Below are positions 29,846-40,209 of a DNA stretch of 64,000 nucleotides, in pieces. The stretch spans positions 1 through 64,000 of the forward strand of contig NZ_JRKJ01000021.1 in assembly GCF_000770795.1 (NCBI RefSeq), read 5' to 3'. Position 1 is the first letter of the stretch. Each line of letters starts with the position of its first letter. A program made the position numbers and the translations under genes. The notes under the pieces were generated by a model. It searched no databases. It worked only from the letters and a program-made list of their open reading frames with translations, and had not been told where the DNA came from. Source of the DNA: Lysobacter dokdonensis DS-58. Lineage in GTDB: Bacteria > Pseudomonadota > Gammaproteobacteria > Xanthomonadales > Xanthomonadaceae.

Positions 29846-30170
29846 TGCGCTTCCTGGCGGCATGAGGACCTGGGACTTCCTGGACAGGTGACTGAAAGGT
29901 TACGTGGACTTCGTGCCCGGGACGGCCACGAAAGAGGTGAAGCGTTCAGCTGTCGCTTAGGGCGATATTCAGCTCGCGCTTATTCAAGCTCGGCTGGAAG
30001 CGGTTTCCCATTGGCCGCGGGGGCAGAGTGCAAAGGCGATCACGCAAAAAATCCCGGGGTTTTCCGTATCCGTTCGCTATTTTTCCAATTGGAGAATTTT
30101 CTCGTCGATCGTCACAAGAAGCAGCCATAACTTTCGTGCCGTCTTTCTCGACAGTAGCGGCGGCATTTCG
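29846..30170. other. Gene-free gap between divergent glycosyltransferase genes
   Basis: These 325 bases separate divergent genes and contain no convincing frame. The right half (about 30045-30135) is visibly richer in A and T than the surrounding genes, as expected for a promoter or a silencer-binding region. Two near-identical 15-bp direct repeats lie in the left half (29945-29982). No clear paired -35/-10 boxes could be chosen by eye. Confidence 0.5.
29945..29982. repeat. Pair of 15-bp direct repeats, possible operator
   Basis: TTCAGCTGTCGCTTA (29945-29959) and TTCAGCTCGCGCTTA (29968-29982) agree at 13 of 15 positions and are offset by 23 bp, about two helical turns. A weaker third TTCAAGCT begins at 29983. 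The spacing suits binding of a regulator to one face of DNA upstream of the divergent glycosyltransferase genes. Confidence 0.5.
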
Positions 30171-30845
30171 ATGGACATCACGTTTCCGGAGCCCGACTGC
30201 GCGGATGAACCCGGCGCTGTGCGCGAAATCGCGGTCGTGATCGTCGATCACGCCGGGCTGCCGAGCCTCCAGCGATGCGTGCACGCATTGCGCGAAACCA
30301 CCGCGCACGCGCCCTTCGACATCGTGGTCGCCTCCACGCGTCCGCAACCGCTGCGCGATGCGCGCTTCACCGGCATGCGATGGGCGTGCACGGCGCATGC
30401 CGGCATCGCGCAGGCGTGCAATCGTGCGGTCGATGCGATTGCGAACGACATCGTCGTCCTCGTCGACAGTCGGTGCCGCGGCTTCGATGCCGATTGGCTG
30501 CGGGCACTGGTCGATCACGCAAGGCAGCCGGACATCGGCCTGGTCGCACCGCAACGCAACGAAGCCGTGTTCGACGCACGCAATGTCGTCGCGTACGGAT
30601 GCCTCGCAGTGCGGCGACACGTGTTCCTGCGCGAAAGCGGATTCGACCCCTCGTACCAAGACCTCGCATGCGCGACGACGGACCTCGCGATGCGCATCGG
30701 CCTGCGCGGCCTCAGGCATCGCACGCTGCCATCGGTGCAAGTGCGGCTGATCGAATCGTCGACGATTTCGCGGCTCCTCGGCCGCGGCCGCGAACGCGCG
30801 GACCGCAACCGCCTGCAGGCCGCGTGGCGACACGCCTTTACTTGA
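30171..30845 (+). CDS. Stand-alone degenerate GT2 module
   Basis: A 224-residue protein resembling a family 2 glycosyltransferase core (VVIVDHAGLPSLQRC at the start), but with VLVDSRC where the metal-binding DxD should be. By eye it aligns along its length with module 3 of the 883-residue protein at 26149-28800, sharing the D(S/G)RC motif, the GFDxxY segment and the LAMRIG/LTLRIG-LRH segment. Loss of DxD in both suggests a non-catalytic or altered role. The start is uncertain because no ribosome site is seen. Its end overlaps the convergent gene by eight bases. Confidence 0.7.
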   Translation: MDITFPEPDCADEPGAVREIAVVIVDHAGLPSLQRCVHALRETTAHAPFDIVVASTRPQPLRDARFTGMRWACTAHAGIAQACNRAVDAIANDIVVLVDSRCRGFDADWLRALVDHARQPDIGLVAPQRNEAVFDARNVVAYGCLAVRRHVFLRESGFDPSYQDLACATTDLAMRIGLRGLRHRTLPSVQVRLIESSTISRLLGRGRERADRNRLQAAWRHAFT

Positions 30846-31797
30846 ACAGCGGCCCGTAGAACGAGCGCTCGCGCTTGGCGCGCCGCACTTTGTTGTACAC
30901 GCGTGCCAGGAATCGCGGCGCCGCGAACACGCCGCCCGGCGGCACGCTGCGCCAATCGCGCAACACGGCCTGCGCCAATGGCCCGATGCGTCCCGCTTCG
31001 GCGGCCTGCATCGCGAACAACCACCGCGTCGCCATCATCACCGGGAACCACTCGGCGAACCCGAGTTGCTCGAACACATACGTGCGCTGCGCCAACCACC
31101 GCTTGTTGTGCGACGACGACCGCTTGCGCTGCACGCCCGCGGCCTTCTTGCCGGCCGCCGACGCCGCGCCCGCATGCCGGCGGAACCGCACGAGCGGCCG
31201 GTCGACATACACCACGCCCGCGCCCGACGCCGCACGCAACGCCAACCACCAATCGTGATACAGCAGCGCCGGGAATGGCCGCGCGCCGAGGAACACATCG
31301 CGCCGCACCAGCAGCGCATGCCCCGACACGGTATTGCCGAACGCGAAGCGCAACGCCTCGCGCCCCGACAGCATTTCCTTCAGATCCTGCGACAAGCGCC
31401 GATTGAGCGAGAACCCGCCTTCGTCGATGTACGCCGAATCGCAATACGCCAGGTCCGCGCGGCCCATCGCCCGCGCCAGCGTCGCCAGCTTGCGCGGCTC
31501 CCAGACATCGTCCTGGTCGCACGGCGCGATCAACGGCATGGTGCACAGCGCCATGCATTTCTCGAACGAACGCAGATGGCCGAGGTTGGATTCATTCGCC
31601 TCGACGCGCACGCGCGGATCGCGCGCGGCGTACTCGCGCAGGATCGCGAGCGAGTCGTCGGTCGACACATCGTCGAGCGCGATCACCTCCAACTCGACGC
31701 CTTCCTGCGCCAGCACGGAGTCCATCTGTTCGCGCAGCCAGCGCGCACCGTTGTGCACGCACAGGGCGACCGAGACACGGGGGAGGTCAGTGGCCAT
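30838..31797 (-). CDS. Family 2 glycosyltransferase
   Basis: A 319-residue GT2 enzyme with VSVALCVHNGARWL, VIALDDVSTDDS and CDQDDVWEPRK, and a basic C-terminal region. It is a paralogue of the gene at 28805-29845: both share the block HLRSFEKCMALCT-PLIAPCDQDD, the AYCDSAYIDE segment and NTVSGHA. Two copies on the same strand around a degenerate module point to local duplication. It is divergent from aceE. Acceptor and donor sugar are unknown. Confidence 0.87.
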   Translation of the reverse strand: MATDLPRVSVALCVHNGARWLREQMDSVLAQEGVELEVIALDDVSTDDSLAILREYAARDPRVRVEANESNLGHLRSFEKCMALCTMPLIAPCDQDDVWEPRKLATLARAMGRADLAYCDSAYIDEGGFSLNRRLSQDLKEMLSGREALRFAFGNTVSGHALLVRRDVFLGARPFPALLYHDWWLALRAASGAGVVYVDRPLVRFRRHAGAASAAGKKAAGVQRKRSSSHNKRWLAQRTYVFEQLGFAEWFPVMMATRWLFAMQAAEAGRIGPLAQAVLRDWRSVPPGGVFAAPRFLARVYNKVRRAKRERSFYGPLFK

Positions 31798-31875
31798 GTG
31801 CCGATCGTAAGGCCGTCGCGTTGCCGCCGGTTAGTTTCACCGGAAAGCGAAGGTGGGCGTCCACGGGGGCGCTGC

Positions 31876-31881
31876 TAGAAT
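31876..31881 (+). promoter_or_regulatory. Possible -10 box (CTAGAAT) of aceE
   Basis: TAGAAT lies 34 nt upstream of the aceE ATG and is preceded by GC, like the box before rsgA. It matches five of six -10 bases. The -35 region is GC-rich and unconvincing. Confidence 0.35.
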
Positions 31882-31915
31882 CCCGACTCTAACCGCCTGA
31901 CTGCCAAAGCCCCCG

Positions 31916-34603
<2,688 letters not shown>

Positions 34604-34611
34604 GGAAAGAG

Positions 34612-34638
34612 AAGGCCAACCGAAAGGTTGGCCTTTTT
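34612..34638 (+). terminator. Rho-independent terminator of aceE
   Basis: A perfect 10-bp stem (34612-34621 with 34626-34635), a stable GAAA tetraloop and a T-rich tail. It lies eight bases after the aceE stop. It also sits just beyond the stop of the convergent membrane-protein gene, so it may serve both strands. Confidence 0.93.
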
Positions 34639-34640
34639 CT

Positions 34641-35072
34641 TTACACAGCCGCCACCGGCTTCGCCATCGCGCGGCATACGCCGTAGAACGCCAGCGCGCT
34701 CACCGCGCCGGCGGATGCGAATAGCAGCACCGCGACGCCCAAGTCCGCCAACGTGTCGCTCGGATCAGCCCAGGGCGCGTAGGGGAACGTCAGGATCGAG
34801 ACCGGGATCGCCGCGACGATTGCGCCGGTCAGCGCCATGGGCCATGCGCGGAATTTCTGTTTCGAGATCAGCCAGTAGATCGCCGGCAGGCCCAGGAAGC
34901 ACAGGTGCAGCAGCGCGGCGGCGAATGTCACGGCGACGACCAGCGTCACCCAGTCCGCCCATCCGTCTTCCGCGATGAAGAACAGCATCAGCGCGAACAC
35001 GCCGAGCGTCGGGACTGCGGCGGATGCGAGCATCCCCAACACGATCGCGAGTAACCCTGGACGTTGTTGCAT
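34641..35072 (-). CDS. Small four-helix membrane protein
   Basis: A 143-residue protein with about four hydrophobic helices and short loops, no recognised domain. AAGGGG lies seven bases before the ATG at 35072, which decides against the in-frame ATG at 35096. It resembles in size and layout the protein of the next gene (35122-35568), so the two may be distant paralogues. It converges on aceE across a shared terminator. No function can be assigned. Confidence 0.65.
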   Translation of the reverse strand: MQQRPGLLAIVLGMLASAAVPTLGVFALMLFFIAEDGWADWVTLVVAVTFAAALLHLCFLGLPAIYWLISKQKFRAWPMALTGAIVAAIPVSILTFPYAPWADPSDTLADLGVAVLLFASAGAVSALAFYGVCRAMAKPVAAV

Positions 35073-35121
35073 GGTTCGCCCCTTCTTGAAGGCCACATCC
35101 TGCCACCGCCGACGCGCGCGA

Positions 35122-35568
35122 TCAGCCAGCGCTCGTCCGCAACGTGGCGTGCGATTGCACGAACGCGAACGCGAAGTAGAACGCCGCCGCGCCCAGCGCG
35201 CCGAACATCGCCCACGCCCCCCAGACGATCGGCTGATACCACAGCGTCCAGAAGCCGGAGACGCTGCCGCGCAGCAACTCCGGGCCGACCGTGAGCAGCG
35301 CGTACGGCAACGCCGCCGCGAGGAACCCCCCCACCAGCATCGGCCACAAGCGGAACCTGGCGCGCTTGCGCAACCACGCCACGTACGGCGCGCCCAGCAA
35401 CACGGCGTGCGGCAACGCGATCAGGAATGCGATCAAGAACGTTGCGGCAAAGTCGGCGCTGTACCGCGATCCGTCAGACGCCTCGATGGTGGCGAAACAC
35501 AACGCCGGCGCCGCGGCGCATCCCAGGATTCCGCACAGATAAGCGACCCACGTGCGACTGCGCGTCAT
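35122..35568 (-). CDS. Small four-helix membrane protein
   Basis: A 148-residue hydrophobic protein with about four membrane helices and a short C-terminal tail. AAGGAA lies seven bases before the ATG. Its start overlaps the stop of the secreted metallopeptidase-like gene by ATGA, so the two are co-translated. In size and helix pattern it resembles the neighbouring protein at 34641-35072. No domain is recognised. Confidence 0.65.
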   Translation of the reverse strand: MTRSRTWVAYLCGILGCAAAPALCFATIEASDGSRYSADFAATFLIAFLIALPHAVLLGAPYVAWLRKRARFRLWPMLVGGFLAAALPYALLTVGPELLRGSVSGFWTLWYQPIVWGAWAMFGALGAAAFYFAFAFVQSHATLRTSAG

Positions 35569-36743
35569 GGCGATTCCTTCTTTCCGACGATCATTCGTCC
35601 GTCTGCGCCACGTTGCGCCGACCACCCATCCGCGAGCTTCAATGTCATCTCCCCCGGTAGCGGCCATGGTACGTACGCGGCATTCCATTCCTTGACGATG
35701 CGCAGCGGCGCGCCGTCGACCGCAATGGTGCCCCAATCGCTGGTCAGTGTGATCTTGTCGTAGACCTGCGAGCCGTCGGGCATCGGCACGACGCGGTTGG
35801 GATCGAAGTCGAGCTGGATCTTCGCGAGCGGAAGGTGGAGGCCGTTGGCTTCGGATGTGCGCTGCGTGGCGTCGTCGACGAGTTGCTTGCGGCGATATGC
35901 GCGGCTGGCTTCCTCGCGCTCGATGGCGCCGCGAATCAGCACGCGCGGCAGCGTCGCCGGTTTCAGCGGCATCAGGTCCGGCAAGTCGGCATCCGGTTTC
36001 GCCGCGAGTTGCGCCTTCCAATCCGGCACGAGCGCATCCAGCAACAATCCCCACGCAGGCCCGCTGACGTACGCGAAACTGCGCGCGAACGACGGCCGCT
36101 CATTTGCATGCTTCAGGCTGTCGATCGCGAGCGCCGCCGCATCGCCCGACAACACGGTGCCTGTGTACTCGGCCAGGCCTTCGTGGCGCATCTGCGCGCG
36201 TTCGTCGCTGCGGGCGGTGGCGTCGGTCAGGCGCTGCGCGCGATAGGCGAGGGCACGCTCGATGGCTCGTTTGCGCGCGTCGCCCGTGGACGCAAGCGCC
36301 TGCTCAAGCTCACTCCATTCCAGGCGAATCGACACCCGCGCCTGTTGTGATTCCAGATGCGCCGCGACCGCCATGTTGTCCGGCAACCCGAGCGCACCCT
36401 GATGCACGTGGAACGACTCGTGGTACACGAGCCGCCGCAGCTCCGCGTCACTCGTCGGCAGCGGCGCGAGCAACATCACCCACTTGCTGCCACCCCAATC
36501 GACCGACGTATTGGCACGCGTGGAAGGCAACGGCGCCGATGGCGGCGTGGTGCTGGTCCATTGCACGGTACCGTCTTGCGCGACGACCACGACCGGCGCG
36601 CAGAGCGACACCTTCCAGACCGTGCGGCCTTGCGCATCGCAATGCGCGACGAAATCCGCAAGCGCAGGCGGCGCGGCGGTATCGGCCGCGAGAGAGAGGA
36701 CAGGCGCCAACGCCAACAGGGACAGCCACTTCGAAATCGCCAT
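35565..36743 (-). CDS. Secreted protein with HExxH motif, predicted metallopeptidase
   Basis: The 392-residue product has a signal peptide (cleavage near LAAD, residue 20). A zinc-peptidase-like site is visible: H108-E-S-F-H112 in LVYHESFHVHQ, and a second motif HEGLAEYTG about 75 residues later that could give the third, glutamate ligand, as in gluzincins. The rest has no family I recognise. It is translationally coupled (ATGA) to a small membrane protein gene. The start at 36743 is chosen for the signal peptide. Peptidase activity is inferred from the motif only. Confidence 0.68.
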   Translation of the reverse strand: MAISKWLSLLALAPVLSLAADTAAPPALADFVAHCDAQGRTVWKVSLCAPVVVVAQDGTVQWTSTTPPSAPLPSTRANTSVDWGGSKWVMLLAPLPTSDAELRRLVYHESFHVHQGALGLPDNMAVAAHLESQQARVSIRLEWSELEQALASTGDARKRAIERALAYRAQRLTDATARSDERAQMRHEGLAEYTGTVLSGDAAALAIDSLKHANERPSFARSFAYVSGPAWGLLLDALVPDWKAQLAAKPDADLPDLMPLKPATLPRVLIRGAIEREEASRAYRRKQLVDDATQRTSEANGLHLPLAKIQLDFDPNRVVPMPDGSQVYDKITLTSDWGTIAVDGAPLRIVKEWNAAYVPWPLPGEMTLKLADGWSAQRGADGRMIVGKKESP

Positions 36744-36838
36744 GGCGAATTCCAGGCGGGATGTTGGCGCCATTGTGAGGCCTTCGGTGATTGGACGGCG
36801 ATACACTCGATCCTCCCCCGATCGCACACCCCATCCGC

Positions 36839-37624
36839 ATGCAGCGTCCCCGCTTGCTCCAGGTCTTCGCCGCCGTCGCGCTCACTTGTGCCGCGCTCGC
36901 AGCCTCCGCAGCCGAACCCACCACCACGCTCAAGGACTCCGGCGATGCCGCGCACCTCTTCGGCTACCTGCCGAAGCCCGGCATGGACGCGCAATTCGAC
37001 GCCGGCTACCGCAAGCACCTGGAATGGCACCGCACGCACGACGACCCGCTCGTCTGGTACGGCTGGTATGTCACGCATGGACCGCGGATGGGGATGTTCA
37101 TCGATGGCACGTTCGGCGCGCCGTTCGCGGCGTTCGACAACCGCGTCGCGCCCTCCGACGACGGCAAGGATGCCGACCGCACGTTCCTGCCTTATGGCGA
37201 ACCGACCTACCGCGCGGTGTACCGCGTGCGCCGCGACCTCAGCGCCGGCACACCGCTCGAACAATGGCGCCCGACCAAACTCGTGCAGGTCTACACGTAC
37301 GAGGTGCGCCTGGGCCGCAGCGAGCGCTTCGAGAAAATCGTGAAGCGCATGCGCGCCGCGCTCGACACCGCGAAACACAAATCGTCGTTCACCTGGTACG
37401 AAGGCGTGGGCGGCACGGCGTCGCCTGGTTACATGTTGATGGTCTCGCGCGAAGGCTGGTCGGCGTTCGACGAAGGCCCCGGCGGCCTCGAAGGCGTGCT
37501 CGCATCGGTGGAAGACACGACGGTGCGGCAGCAACTGCTCGATGGCTTCGCCGGCACCGTCGACGAGGTGCAGGCGGAGATCTGGAGTTATCGTAGCGAC
37601 ATGAGCTTGATCCCCTCGAACTAA
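36839..37624 (+). CDS. Secreted hypothetical protein (261 aa)
   Basis: A clear signal peptide (cleavage near ASAAEP, residue 26) is followed by a soluble domain of about 235 residues rich in aromatic residues, with motifs such as LVWYGWYVTHGPRMG and VYRVRRDL. I do not recognise the family. A possible -10 box TACACT lies at 36802-36807. It is divergent from the metallopeptidase-like gene and is followed after 10 bp by a small membrane protein gene, so the two probably form an operon. Confidence 0.65.
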   Translation: MQRPRLLQVFAAVALTCAALAASAAEPTTTLKDSGDAAHLFGYLPKPGMDAQFDAGYRKHLEWHRTHDDPLVWYGWYVTHGPRMGMFIDGTFGAPFAAFDNRVAPSDDGKDADRTFLPYGEPTYRAVYRVRRDLSAGTPLEQWRPTKLVQVYTYEVRLGRSERFEKIVKRMRAALDTAKHKSSFTWYEGVGGTASPGYMLMVSREGWSAFDEGPGGLEGVLASVEDTTVRQQLLDGFAGTVDEVQAEIWSYRSDMSLIPSN

Positions 37625-37634
37625 GGGAGTCGCG

Positions 37635-38006
37635 ATGGATCCGTACCAGCCCTGGCTGTCGAAGGAAAAACGCGATCCGTTCGAACCGTGGGTCTCGCAG
37701 CAAGACCGCGACCTGGATGCATGGCAGGGACGCAAGTTGGTGCTGACTTTGGTCGGCGCCGGCAGCTGGTTCGGCGCCATCGCCTGGCAGGTGCATCTCG
37801 GGCAGGACGTGCTGCGCACCGGCTACGTGGAGCCCAACCAGCAAGCCACCGCCGCCGTCCAGTACCGCGGCAGCACGATCTGGGTGCCCCAGGCGCAAGC
37901 CACGCAGTTCCATATTTCGGAAGGCCTGGTGCTGGTGGCGACGCTGGTGTTCTGGGGCAGCTTCGCCGTCTCGCAATACCTGCGCCGACGCCGCGCCCGG
38001 AAGTAA
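37635..38006 (+). CDS. Small membrane protein (123 aa)
   Basis: A hydrophilic N-terminal 33 residues with repeated tryptophans and the pattern PWLS/PWVS is followed by a membrane helix, a soluble stretch of about 45 residues, a second helix and a basic tail. AAGGGAG precedes the ATG. It is ten bases after the secreted protein gene, so co-transcription is likely. No family is recognised. Confidence 0.62.
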   Translation: MDPYQPWLSKEKRDPFEPWVSQQDRDLDAWQGRKLVLTLVGAGSWFGAIAWQVHLGQDVLRTGYVEPNQQATAAVQYRGSTIWVPQAQATQFHISEGLVLVATLVFWGSFAVSQYLRRRRARK

Positions 38007-38015
38007 CCGGTATTC

Positions 38016-38040
38016 GAAACGTTGCACCGCAACACGTTTC
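38016..38040. repeat. Imperfect inverted repeat in a gene gap
   Basis: GAAACGTTGC (38016-38025) and GCAACACGTTTC (38029-38040) are complementary apart from a 2-nt bulge, with a 3-nt loop. It lies between the end of one membrane-protein gene and the start of another and has no T run. It could be an operator, since a possible -10 box TATGCT lies at 38057-38062, or a weak terminator. Confidence 0.4.
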
Positions 38041-38100
38041 CCGCCGACCGGCCCGCTATGCTCCGCGCAGGGGCGAGGATCAGTCGGGAGACCGGGGCAT

Positions 38101-38532
38101 ATGCGGCGCCGTCGTAAGAAGAACCGTGGATTGCGTTGGACCATCGCACTGATTGCGGTGGGCGCACTGGCTTACGTGGGCGTGCAGTACTGGCGCGGCA
38201 ACCTGCCGATCAAGCCGCCGTCGCAAACCGCCGTCGCCGCACCTTCGGCCACCGTGATCGAAACCCCCACGCCGCTGCCACCGCCGGTGGTGCCCGCGAC
38301 CGTGGCGAAACCCGCCACCGCGACCGAAACCTTCATGGACCAGGCCGAAGCCCGCGACGCCGCCGCCCGCGCTGCCCGCGAACAAACGCTCAAGGTCCAG
38401 CAACAACTCCGCCAACAGGAACGCGCCCGCGAACAACGCGCGGAAACCCCGACGGAAAACGAACGCTGCATCAACGGCCAGCGCATGAAGCGCGTGGACA
38501 ACGGATGGGTGCAAGCGGGCGGGGATTGCTAG
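38101..38532 (+). CDS. Membrane-anchored coiled-coil protein (143 aa)
   Basis: A basic N-terminus (RRRRKKNR) is followed by one membrane helix (about residues 13-30), a Pro/Thr-rich linker, and an Ala/Gln/Glu/Arg-rich segment (about 78-115) that should form a coiled coil. A short cysteine-containing tail (ENERCINGQRMKRVDNGW) closes it. The orientation should be N-in with most of the protein in the periplasm. I do not know its function. Its stop overlaps the stop of the convergent acidic protein gene. Confidence 0.65.
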   Translation: MRRRRKKNRGLRWTIALIAVGALAYVGVQYWRGNLPIKPPSQTAVAAPSATVIETPTPLPPPVVPATVAKPATATETFMDQAEARDAAARAAREQTLKVQQQLRQQERAREQRAETPTENERCINGQRMKRVDNGWVQAGGDC

Positions 38533-39065
38533 ATCGCCGCGCGGACGTGAAACCCCAACGCTCCTGCGACCATCGGCACCGACTCATCATCCGACCGGGC
38601 CGCTACCCACCCGGCCAAATGCTCGCTTCCGGTCTCCCACAACCAGAGCGAATACCCCCGCTCCCGTAACTGCACCGCGGCCCGCGACAACAACGCCCCC
38701 GCATCGGCATCGGCGAGCGCATCGTCGGCCTCGTCGTCCAGGTCCCAATCCACCCGGACCCCGACCCGCGCCGCGAGCTCATCGAGCGCCTCGACCACCC
38801 CGCCCGCATCGTCCTCGGCGAGGAAGAACCCCGCCTTCCAGTCGATCGCATCGCGGATGGCATCGATGGCCTCCGAACCCGACCCCAGCGCATCGCGCAC
38901 CTCCGCGAACTGCAACGCCGCCGAATCCTCGTCCCCCGGATTGATCAGGAGCAGGAGCTGCCAGGCGACGGCCTCGAGCGCGGCGTCCTCGTCGAGGTCG
39001 GACGAGGACGAAAAGGACGCGGCGAAGTTGTCGTCGGGATCGAAGTTGTCGAAGTCGGGGTGCAT
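38529..39065 (-). CDS. Acidic soluble protein, DUF6630-like
   Basis: A 178-residue, strongly acidic protein with no signal. It begins MHPDFDNFDPDDNF, with LLLINPGDEDSAALQFAE in the first third and a C-terminal RGYSLWLWETGSEHLAGWVA segment. The NPGDE segment and the overall length recall DUF6630 proteins, but this is from memory and uncertain. The promoter must lie within or above the 21-bp tandem repeat array that starts 36 bp upstream of the ATG, so expression may depend on that array. Confidence 0.6.
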   Translation of the reverse strand: MHPDFDNFDPDDNFAASFSSSSDLDEDAALEAVAWQLLLLINPGDEDSAALQFAEVRDALGSGSEAIDAIRDAIDWKAGFFLAEDDAGGVVEALDELAARVGVRVDWDLDDEADDALADADAGALLSRAAVQLRERGYSLWLWETGSEHLAGWVAARSDDESVPMVAGALGFHVRAAI

Positions 39066-39101
39066 GGGAGGGAAGGGTACGCCTGGTGCCGGTCGCGAGG
39101 T

Positions 39102-39353
39102 CTCCGGAGAACGAGTTTTCCTCTCCCGAGACCTTCAAACGTGCTCCGGAGGAGGAATTTTCCCCGTGGGAGGACCTCAATCGTTAACTGATAGACGAAA
39201 AAGGTGTGTCAGCACCCTCCGAACGTATCCCCACAGACCGAAAAGGTGTGTCAGAACGCTTCGAACCTGCGTCGAGATACGAAAAAGGGAAGTCGACATA
39301 CAAAAATCGTGTGTCGACATACTCCGGAAGGGTGTCGAGATACGAGATTTCCC
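39102..39353. repeat. 21-bp tandem repeat array (about 12 units)
   Basis: Twelve consecutive 21-bp units tile this stretch without gaps. Clear unit pairs: CTCCGGAG at 39102 and 39144; TGTCAG(C/A)AC at 39207 and 39249; GTCGA(G/C)ATAC at 39271, 39292, 39313 and 39334. The left part has a 42-bp superperiod of alternating units. The array is not one open frame on either strand, although 21 bp gives heptapeptide repeats in short frames on both. It fills the gap between two minus-strand genes (39066-39375). It lacks unique spacers, so it is not a CRISPR. Confidence 0.82.
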
Positions 39354-39375
39354 AATTCCCCACCAGCAGGGCGGC

Positions 39376-39612
39376 TCATTCCCGAGCGAGCGCTTGTTCG
39401 TCCCACCGCTGCAGCTCCGCATCCCACACCGCCGCACCCTGCGCGATGCCGACGGCCTGGCGAATGCCTTCGATGCAGGCGTCATAGGTGCGGTAGGTGG
39501 TGAAGGCACGGGCGACGGGCTTCATGCCGTCGTCGAAGAGGAACCAGCGCCAGCGGTTGCGGGTGTCGGTGGAGAGGATGAATTGGCGTGGGTAGTCGGG
39601 AATGGCTTGCAT
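39376..39612 (-). CDS. Small protein, YegP/DUF1508-like
   Basis: A 78-residue protein with one copy of a pattern like the YegP/DUF1508 fold: RWRWFLFDDGMKPVARAFTTYRTYDACIEGIRQ, that is, an aromatic strand, a turn, a strand and then a helix. Members are small and of unknown function. It lies just right of the 21-bp repeat array; the array fills its downstream side. The similarity is judged by eye and is moderate. Confidence 0.6.
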   Translation of the reverse strand: MQAIPDYPRQFILSTDTRNRWRWFLFDDGMKPVARAFTTYRTYDACIEGIRQAVGIAQGAAVWDAELQRWDEQALARE

Positions 39613-39730
39613 TGATGATCTCGCGGATGAAGTTGCGAGATTGAATCAGGTGCGCAGGTGCGATGGCGACGGACTATGAGTCACATCGCCATCCAATTCG
39701 CGCAGACGGTTATCGATTGATGCCTGCTGA

Positions 39731-40171
39731 TTAGAACGCGGTCGGCATCAAGGAAAACTCACCGCGGTCATTCATTGCCAACCGATACTTCAGCGGCTTA
39801 CCAATCTCGGCGATGATTTCAGCTTCTCGACGGGACCTCTCGGAATTGTATTTGCACAGTCCAGTTCCATTTGGATTTGGGCCTGTTCCGAGGATGTATC
39901 TGCCAGGCAAGACGTAAAAAGTGACCTTTTCAGCGTTATCGATTGCGGAAACGATCTTGCCATCAAGGTACACAGCGGTCATGCAAGCGCTGCCGACGGC
40001 ACCTGCGTCACGCGCGACAATCAGCTGTACTTTGCCTTCGCCAGGAATCACGAGATCCTGCGCATAAATGCGACTGAGCGGAGTGCTGCGCGCCGTCGCG
40101 GTGTTGATTGGTGTAGTGGCGCAGCCAACGAGAGTGACGATCGCGGCCACCAGCAATAACTTAGCTTTCAT
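39731..40171 (-). CDS. Small lipoprotein of unknown function
   Basis: A 146-residue product with a lipoprotein signal (KAKLLLVAAIVTLVGC, lipobox LVGC, C17). The mature part has an exported beta-rich look, with two further cysteines (SACMTAV and GLCKYNSE) and a conserved-looking PGRYILGTG segment. AGGGGA precedes the ATG at 40171, which decides against 40201. It is 38 bp after the nuclease-like gene on the same strand and shares its lower GC content, so both may have arrived together. Confidence 0.72.
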   Translation of the reverse strand: MKAKLLLVAAIVTLVGCATTPINTATARSTPLSRIYAQDLVIPGEGKVQLIVARDAGAVGSACMTAVYLDGKIVSAIDNAEKVTFYVLPGRYILGTGPNPNGTGLCKYNSERSRREAEIIAEIGKPLKYRLAMNDRGEFSLMPTAF

Positions 40172-40209
40172 GAATCCCCTAGAGTCGAACGATTGATTCA
40201 AGTGAGCTT

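Noticed and set aside
30171-30845. A frameshifted remnant of a full glycosyltransferase
   Set aside because: It aligns end to end with module 3 of the 883-residue protein, with no sign of missing or shifted parts, so it is treated as an intact small protein.
39102-39353. CRISPR array
   Set aside because: Units are contiguous with no unique spacers and no cas genes are near, so it is a plain tandem repeat.
39177-39509. A protein with heptapeptide repeats on the minus strand
   Set aside because: The heptads come only from the 21-bp DNA period and appear in frames on both strands. The frame overlaps the YegP-like gene and has no ribosome site, and the left and right halves are in different frames split by stops.
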